A stretch of 64,000 bases of DNA from contig NZ_JAGQBH010000001.1 of assembly GCF_024345535.1 (NCBI RefSeq), positions 496,001 to 560,000 on the forward strand, given 5' to 3'. A program made the position numbers and the translations under genes. The notes beneath the pieces are model-generated. The model ran no database searches. It was not told where the DNA came from and saw only the letters and a list, made by a program, of their open reading frames with translations. The first letter of the stretch is position 1, and the number at the start of each line of letters is the position of its first letter. This document shows positions 59,294-64,000 of this stretch, in pieces. Source of the stretch: Cyanobium sp. N.Huapi 1H5 (GTDB taxonomy: Bacteria; Cyanobacteriota; Cyanobacteriia; PCC-6307; Cyanobiaceae).

Positions 59294-59384
59294 TTCGAAC
59301 ACACCCCCTCGAGTGGACAGGCCACCCTGTAATCGCTTCTCACGTTGAACTCACACTGCCTGCCACTCAGGGGCAGCGTTAGGC
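59294..59384 (+). other. attC11 (end of cassette 11)
   Basis: 91 bases: R'' TTCGAAC (59294-59300), R' GTTAGGC (59378-59384). Arms CGAGTGGACAGGC and GCCTGCCACTC pair. R'' exactly complements the GTTCGAA that starts cassette 11. attC2/6/9 family. Confidence 0.86.
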
Positions 59385-59501
59385 TGACGGACAAAGTAGA
59401 GATGAAGCCAAGACCGACCAGTACTGGGGACGTTGGATTCCAGCAATGAGCCATCTGCTTTGCCTAGGCTGCTGACTCAAGCCTACACTCGCGAAGTCAA
59501 C

Positions 59502-60346
59502 ATGACTATTAACTTTCCCGAGGATAAGTACGTTGAGGTTGATGGGATTAGAACGAGATATTGGACTTTGGGCGACAGGGGATCCGCGGTCCTGTTTATT
59601 CACGGCCAGGGGGGCGCAATTGACTATTGGTACAAGAATGTTTTCCCTATCGCTGAACATTATCAAGTCTATGCCTTGGACTGGGTTGGATCAGGCAAGA
59701 CTGATAAGCCAATCCAAACTTATGATCTTGATGATCTAAGTCAGTTCATTATCCGCTTCATGGACGTAGTCGGCTTGTCTCTTGCCACGCTGATCGCAGG
59801 CTCTGTGGGCGGCATTCTTGCACTGAAGATAGCCCTGCAGTCTCCAGCAAGAGTGGACAAGCTTGTATTGATAGGGGTCGGCGGCTTAGGTAAGGAAGTG
59901 GCCTTCCCCGCACGTCTGACTTCACTGCCAGGTGTAGGTAAGTCCTGAACCATCCCAGCACTGCGGCTGCGAAGTTCATGATGCAGCAGTGCGTCTATAA
60001 CCCAGAACCATATCTTAATGACAGCGAGTTCATGGCTATGGTGCTTCGGAATATGGCGTCTGACATTCTGCAGTTTCAAACTCGGACATTTCGAACGATG
60101 GGAAACATCTTTGGAATTAGGCCTGAAATCTGGCAAGAAATTCGAAGCCGACTGCCTGAGGTTACTGCTTCAACTCTCATCCTTTGGGGGCAGCAGGAAC
60201 GAGCATTCCCAGTGAGTCACGCTGAGATTGCAAAGAATGGCATCGCAAACTCCCAATCGAAGATATTTGATCAATGTGGCCACTTGCCATATCTCGAGTA
60301 TTCTGATGAGTTCAACAATACAGTGCTTGAGTTTCTTTCGACTTAG
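59502..60346 (+). pseudogene. alpha/beta hydrolase broken by a frameshift (cassette 12)
   Basis: The first part (59502-59948) encodes an alpha/beta hydrolase start: VEVDGIRTRYWTLGDRGSAV, VLFIHGQGGAIDYWYKN and VYALDWVGSGKTDKP, with a Gly-x-Val-Gly elbow (IAGSVGGILALKIAL). It stops at TGA 59946 after LPGVGKS. Reading continues in another frame as VLNHPSTAAAKFMMQQCVYN and then TLILWGQQERAFPVSHAEI to 60346, with the catalytic-His end GHLPYLEYSDEF. One missing base near 59938-59942 (AA for an expected GAA codon) explains the break. The elbow has Val in place of the usual Ser nucleophile pattern, so the enzyme may already be atypical. A sequencing error is also possible. Confidence 0.75.
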
Positions 60347-60360
60347 ATTGAGCCGCTGCA

Positions 60361-60447
60361 GCCCAACTTTAAGATAGAGCGGGCGGGAGTAGAAGCATTG
60401 TTTGATGGCTGAGACCACATTCCCGCCGCTGCTCCTGAGCGTTCACT
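60361..60447 (+). other. attC12 (last attC of the array)
   Basis: 87 bases: R'' GCCCAAC (60361-60367), R' GTTCACT (60441-60447). Arms GCGGGCGGGA and TCCCGCCGC pair. R'' has one mismatch to the complement of GTTAGGC that starts cassette 12. No further site was seen between here and 60495. Confidence 0.8.
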
Positions 60448-60494
60448 CGGCCGTAGCTGAACGAGCAGCTAAAGTCGATCGCTGACTCAACTCC

Positions 60495-61973
60495 GTGAAG
60501 CTCAACCTCTTTCGGAAGTCGCTGATCGCCTCCCTGGCCGGTATCAGCTTCTTCAGTGGCGTGCAAGCCAAGCAGCCCGCAGCCTCTGATGTCCAACAGA
60601 CAAGGCTTGGGGTTCTTCAACTGGAGAACGGCTACCCCACCAAGGCCACCGCGGCCAGGCTCTACGACGAGCTCGACTTCCAGCGCGCCACCCAGGCCTA
60701 CCTCTGGGCCCTGCCGGCCGTCGGCTTCAAGGCGCTCTACGACGCCCAGGCCAAAACCTTCGGCGCCCGCAACGGCGATGTGGTGCTCTACCAGACCTTG
60801 AAGGACAAGGCGGGGATGCTCACCCCCAACATCACCACCCTCTACGCCTTCAGCTTCTGGGACCTGGCCAAGCAGGGCCCGCTGGTGATCGAGGTGCCCG
60901 CCGGGCTCACCGCCGGCGGGGTGATGGACATCTGGCAACAGCCGATCACCGACATGGGCCAGACGGGACCCGACAAGGGCGCCGGTGGCAAGTATCTGAT
61001 CCTGCCTCCCGGCAGCCCCGAGCCGGTGGCCCCCGGTTACCGACTGGTGCGTTCCCCCAGCAACCAGATCTGGTTCGGCACCCGAGGCCTTGATCCCGAC
61101 AAGGCCGTGGCCGAAGCCACCGTGCGCCGCCACCGGCTCTACGGCTGGAACCAGCGGGACAACCCGCCCACCAACGCCTATGTTCCGGTGGCTGGTCGCC
61201 CCTGGCAGTCGGCCCAGCCCGCCGACCTGAATTACTGGCGCCTGCTGAGCGAGCTCTATGCCAACGAGCCGGTGGCCCCCCGCGACCGCATGCTGTTCGG
61301 GATGCTGGCTCCTCTGGGGATCACCCCTGGCCAGCCCTTCCAACCGGATGCCCGCCAGGCCAAGGTGCTCACGGAGGCCGCCCAGGTGGGCGATCTGATG
61401 GCCCGCACCATCGCCTACGACAAGCGAATCCCCGGCGCCACGGTGTACCCCGGCAAGCACTGGGAGTACGCGGTGCTGTTCGACCTCGACCAGGAAACGC
61501 CCGACCGGCGCCGGGTGCAGCTCGACGAGCGCAGCTCCTGGTTCTACGAGGCGATCGGTATGTCGGCGGGGATGCAGGGGCGGATCGTGGGCTTCGGCCA
61601 GGTGTACCTGGAGGCCTCCAAAGATGCCAAGGGCCGCTGGCTCGATGGCGGCCGCACCTACCGGATGCGGGTGCCGGCGGCCGCGCCGGTGAAGCAGTTC
61701 TGGTCGATCACCCTCTACGACAACCTCAGCCGCGGCCCGCTGATCACCGACCAGGGTGCCGCTGACCTCAGCTCCCGCAAGCCGGATCTGGTCACCAACG
61801 CCGATGGCTCGGTGGATGTGACCTTTGGCCCGGTGCGGCCCGCCGGCGCCGCCAACTGGATCAAGACCACCCCGGGCAAGGGCTGGTTCGCCTACTTCCG
61901 CTTCTACGGCCCCACCGAGGCCTACTTCAGCAAGGCCTGGCAGCTGAACGACATCGAAGAGCTCAAGCCCTGA
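60495..61973 (+). CDS. secreted DUF1254/DUF1214 protein
   Basis: 492 residues with a signal peptide (about 1-26, ending GVQA). The DUF1254 part includes AYLWALPAVGFKALYDAQAK and TPNITTLYAFSFWDL; the DUF1214 part near the C-terminus includes FWSITLYDNLSRGPLITDQG. GTG start at 60495. Family function is not established. Together with the next gene it forms a tandem pair of divergent paralogues, and its GC-rich composition marks the return to host-like DNA after the integron. Confidence 0.85.
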   Translation: MKLNLFRKSLIASLAGISFFSGVQAKQPAASDVQQTRLGVLQLENGYPTKATAARLYDELDFQRATQAYLWALPAVGFKALYDAQAKTFGARNGDVVLYQTLKDKAGMLTPNITTLYAFSFWDLAKQGPLVIEVPAGLTAGGVMDIWQQPITDMGQTGPDKGAGGKYLILPPGSPEPVAPGYRLVRSPSNQIWFGTRGLDPDKAVAEATVRRHRLYGWNQRDNPPTNAYVPVAGRPWQSAQPADLNYWRLLSELYANEPVAPRDRMLFGMLAPLGITPGQPFQPDARQAKVLTEAAQVGDLMARTIAYDKRIPGATVYPGKHWEYAVLFDLDQETPDRRRVQLDERSSWFYEAIGMSAGMQGRIVGFGQVYLEASKDAKGRWLDGGRTYRMRVPAAAPVKQFWSITLYDNLSRGPLITDQGAADLSSRKPDLVTNADGSVDVTFGPVRPAGAANWIKTTPGKGWFAYFRFYGPTEAYFSKAWQLNDIEELKP

Positions 61974-62029
61974 GGCCACCCTTCGCCTGACAGCCGCCCT
62001 TCGTACCCACCGCTTTTCCAGCCAACACG

Positions 62030-63472
62030 ATGGTTCCGACCCCCAGCCGACCAGCGGTCGCCTTGATCGCCGCCCTCATCGCCGCTCTGCCGCTGAGTCC
62101 CCTGGGTTCCCTGGCCGCGACACCGGCTTCGGCACCAGTCGCCAGCTCAGTGAGCCAGGCCAAAGCGCCCAGCCCCGCAGAAGCCCGTGCCATCGCCAAA
62201 GAGGCCTGGCTCTACGCCTATGCCCCCCTGCAGGGCTACCAGACCCTCTGGAACCAGACCCAGAACAAGGCGTTCCCGGGCTACGTGGGTGGCTTCGACC
62301 GCTTCCGCCACTACAGCCGCTCCGCCACCCCGGCCGACAAGGACATCGTCACCCCCAACAACGACACGCCCTACTCCTGGGCCTGGCTGGATCTGCGCAG
62401 CGAGCCGATCGTGCTGTCGCTGCCCGCGGTGCTGGCACCCCGCTACTACGTCAACCAGTGGTTTGATCTCTACACCCACAACTTCGCCTACACCGGCGTG
62501 CGTTCCACCGGCCGCGGGGCCGGCACCTATCTGTTCGCCGGACCCCACTGGAAGGGCACGGTGCCGAAGGGCATCACCAAGGTGTTCCGGGCGGAAACCG
62601 ACTTCGTCGGCACCCTCACCCGCACCCAGTTGAACGGGCCCGATGACATGCCAGCCCTGAAGGCGATCCAGGGCCAATACGTCCTCACGCCCCTGTCGCG
62701 CTTCACGGGCCAACCGGCGCCTCCGCCCGCCCCAGTGGTGGCCTGGCCCGCCTGGGACGCCAGCAAAGCCGAGGGGATCGGCTTCATCACCTATCTCAAC
62801 GCCCTATTGCCGTTCATGCCCGCCGTGCCATCGGAGCGAGCGATGCGGGCCCGGTTCGCCCGCATCGGCATCGGCCCCGGCCTGCCCTTTGATCCGGCCA
62901 GGCTGGATCCGAAGCTCCGCATCGCCCTGGAGGAAGGGGTGGCCGAGGCCAGCCAGGAGCTCAAAGCCAAGGCCCAACAACAGACCAGCTCCCAGGGATT
63001 CTTCGGCAGCCGACAGCAACTGGGGTCCGATTACCTCACGTTCCGCTCGATGGGAGCGATGCTGGGGATCTATGGCAACAGCAGTGAAGAGGCCTTCTAT
63101 GCCACCCAGCAGACCGGGCCCGACGGCCAGGTGCTTGATGGGCGCAAGCGATGGATGCTGCGATTTGAACCGGGCCAGCTGCCACCGGTGACGGAGTTCT
63201 GGTCGGTGACGATGTACAAGCTGCCGGAACGGTTGCTTGTGGAGAATCCCATTCAACGCTATTCGATCGGTGATCGCACATCCGGCCTGAAGTTGGGAGC
63301 CGATGGATCCCTGGAGATCTATATCCAGAGCGAGAATCCAGGAGCGGACAAAGCCTCGAACTGGTTGCCTGCGCCAGCTGGACCGTTCTTCTTCGTGGCG
63401 CGCTTGTATGGCCCTAAGGACCCAGTCCTGAAGGGAACGTGGAAGCTGCCACGCTTGACAGAAGTCAAGTGA
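62030..63472 (+). CDS. secreted DUF1254/DUF1214 protein
   Basis: 480 residues with a signal peptide (about 1-36). Motifs: AYAPLQGYQTLWNQTQNKAF, TPNNDTPYSWAWLDLRSEPI, RYYVNQWFDLYTHNF and, near the C-terminus, TEFWSVTMYKLPERLLVENP. Second copy of the tandem pair, 57 bases after the first, only moderately similar to it, so the duplication is old. ATG at 62030. Confidence 0.87.
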   Translation: MVPTPSRPAVALIAALIAALPLSPLGSLAATPASAPVASSVSQAKAPSPAEARAIAKEAWLYAYAPLQGYQTLWNQTQNKAFPGYVGGFDRFRHYSRSATPADKDIVTPNNDTPYSWAWLDLRSEPIVLSLPAVLAPRYYVNQWFDLYTHNFAYTGVRSTGRGAGTYLFAGPHWKGTVPKGITKVFRAETDFVGTLTRTQLNGPDDMPALKAIQGQYVLTPLSRFTGQPAPPPAPVVAWPAWDASKAEGIGFITYLNALLPFMPAVPSERAMRARFARIGIGPGLPFDPARLDPKLRIALEEGVAEASQELKAKAQQQTSSQGFFGSRQQLGSDYLTFRSMGAMLGIYGNSSEEAFYATQQTGPDGQVLDGRKRWMLRFEPGQLPPVTEFWSVTMYKLPERLLVENPIQRYSIGDRTSGLKLGADGSLEIYIQSENPGADKASNWLPAPAGPFFFVARLYGPKDPVLKGTWKLPRLTEVK

Positions 63473-63815
63473 AGCAAAGCCCATGAACAACTGAATGGCT
63501 TGACTTCTAGCCGCTGTTGAGTGGAGGCGTCAGAAGGGGCATGAGTAAGACTGCGATTCGAGAGGTCGAAGCAGCGTTTCCAAACCTTGGATTCCATGAC
63601 TCATTGCTGCGTCTTGCAAAAGACTATGGAGGCTCAACACTTGTTGGTGGCATAAAGGTAACCCTTGGCATCGTTAAGTGGTGACTGTGGTTATGACTGC
63701 GGGCTAACCATTCATTCCATGGATGCCCCTTCGCGGCGCAGCCTGTTGGCCCGCCAGATCGCGAGCGCTCCAGCCAATTGAGCCAGGCTTCTGCCCTCAC
63801 CACGATGCTGCCGGA
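63473..63815. other. 343-base stretch with a possible 47-residue ORF
   Basis: The only candidate gene is 63541-63684 (plus strand, 47 residues, starting SKTAIREVEAAFPNLGFHDS). It shows no domain and may be a decayed fragment. Nothing else was recognised before the agmatinase-family gene at 63816. Confidence 0.3.
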
Positions 63816-64000
63816 TCAGGCTGCTGAGCGATTGGTGTGAGCCGGAACAACCTGGCGAAACGGTGCGCTTGCCATGGCATAGAGGATGTCCATGCCAACG
63901 GTTGCTCCCAGAATGGCCGTGATATGTGAAGGGTCGTATGGTGGCGAGACTTCTACGACATCTCCACCGACAACATTCAGGCCATGGACACCCCAAAGAA
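63816..64000 (-). CDS. agmatinase/ureohydrolase family protein, 3' end (partial)
   Basis: Only the last 60 codons are in the window; the gene continues beyond 64000. The frame reads GLNVVGGDVVEVSPPYDPSH then ITAILGATVGMDILYAMASA, the C-terminal hallmark of agmatinase/arginase-fold enzymes (GGDVVEV-PPYDP). These are Mn-dependent enzymes that release urea from agmatine or related guanidino compounds; the metal-binding His and Asp residues lie outside the window. Stop TGA at 63816-63818. Confidence 0.85.
   Translation of the reverse strand, partial: LWGVHGLNVVGGDVVEVSPPYDPSHITAILGATVGMDILYAMASAPFRQVVPAHTNRSAA

Larger units (their letters stand above)
46428..60447 (+). mobile_element. chromosomal integron: inverted-orientation intI plus 12 gene cassettes
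   Basis: Integrase gene (46428-47399) followed on the same strand by a putative attI core at 47571 and twelve cassettes, each ended by an attC site. The first bases of each cassette are complementary to the R'' core at its end: seven of seven bases in cassettes 1, 2, 3, 5, 7, 8, 9, 10 and 11, and six of seven in 4, 6 and 12. Cassette DNA is visibly more AT-rich than the host. The last attC ends at 60447 and host-like DNA resumes by 60495. In most integrons intI is transcribed away from the cassettes; here it is transcribed toward them, an arrangement known from a few lineages such as Treponema denticola. Confidence 0.92.

Noticed and set aside
48694-60447. CRISPR array, because of repeated attC-like elements
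   Set aside because: Repeats are 60-92 bases, unevenly spaced by whole genes and have imperfect internal hairpins with GTT/AAC ends, which is the attC pattern.
63712-63996. 94-residue open frame on the minus strand at the right edge
   Set aside because: The neighbouring minus-strand frame encodes the conserved C-terminus of an agmatinase-family enzyme; this one is a shadow.

Overview
The window looks like chromosomal DNA from a high-GC picocyanobacterium of the Synechococcus/Cyanobium type. The grounds are a PsbQ (CyanoQ) lipoprotein, a Tic20-family protein, DUF3134, a second-gene-of-the-chromosome PRC-barrel-like protein between dnaN and purL, and very GC-rich codon use in the housekeeping genes. 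No rRNA, tRNA or CRISPR array was seen.

Layout. 1-3,000: small membrane proteins, a PliG-like secreted protein and a gene-poor, possibly decayed stretch. 3,150-5,100: a HEPN/MNT toxin-antitoxin pair and a Ca2+/cation antiporter. 5,200-36,500: mostly housekeeping genes (B12-type radical SAM protein, O-antigen-ligase-like protein, purU, psbQ, thiO, dnaK, aroE, tic20, rpsF, argG, mraY, purT, an LCP protein, terB-like, uvrA, gad, recN, an ABC1 kinase, thrC), plus an AraC regulator divergent from an autotransporter-like outer-membrane barrel. 36,531-36,939: the thrC-dnaN gap, a candidate replication origin. It is followed by dnaN, a PRC-barrel-like gene, purL, purF, a glycosyltransferase, a phytochelatin-synthase-like protein, a GNAT enzyme and a VapBC pair.

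46,428-60,447 is the most interesting region. An intact integron integrase gene is followed on the same strand by twelve gene cassettes, each ending in an attC site. The integrase points toward the array, so the attachment core lies beyond its stop codon and not upstream of its start as in the common classes. The array can be checked from within: the first bases of each cassette (from the preceding R' core) should be complementary to the R'' core at its own end. Nine of twelve match perfectly over seven bases and three differ by one base. Cassette DNA is visibly more AT-rich than the host.

Cassettes in order: (1) HxlR regulator and FMN azoreductase; (2) Abi-alpha/DUF4393; (3) PIN-domain nuclease; (4) membrane pentapeptide-repeat protein, reversed; (5) membrane-anchored coiled-coil protein; (6) two-TM protein; (7) DUF4160/DUF2442 pair; (8) single-TM protein; (9) OLD-like ATPase with Toprim; (10) TmrB-like P-loop protein and methyltransferase; (11) small orphan; (12) alpha/beta hydrolase broken by a frameshift. 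Several are plausible phage-defence or stress genes, and several have no recognised family.

60,495-64,000: two tandem DUF1254/DUF1214 proteins of host-like composition, a possible 47-residue ORF, and the 3' end of an agmatinase-family gene that runs off the right edge.

Four purine genes occur in the window (purL, purF, purU, purT). PurU makes the formate that PurT consumes.
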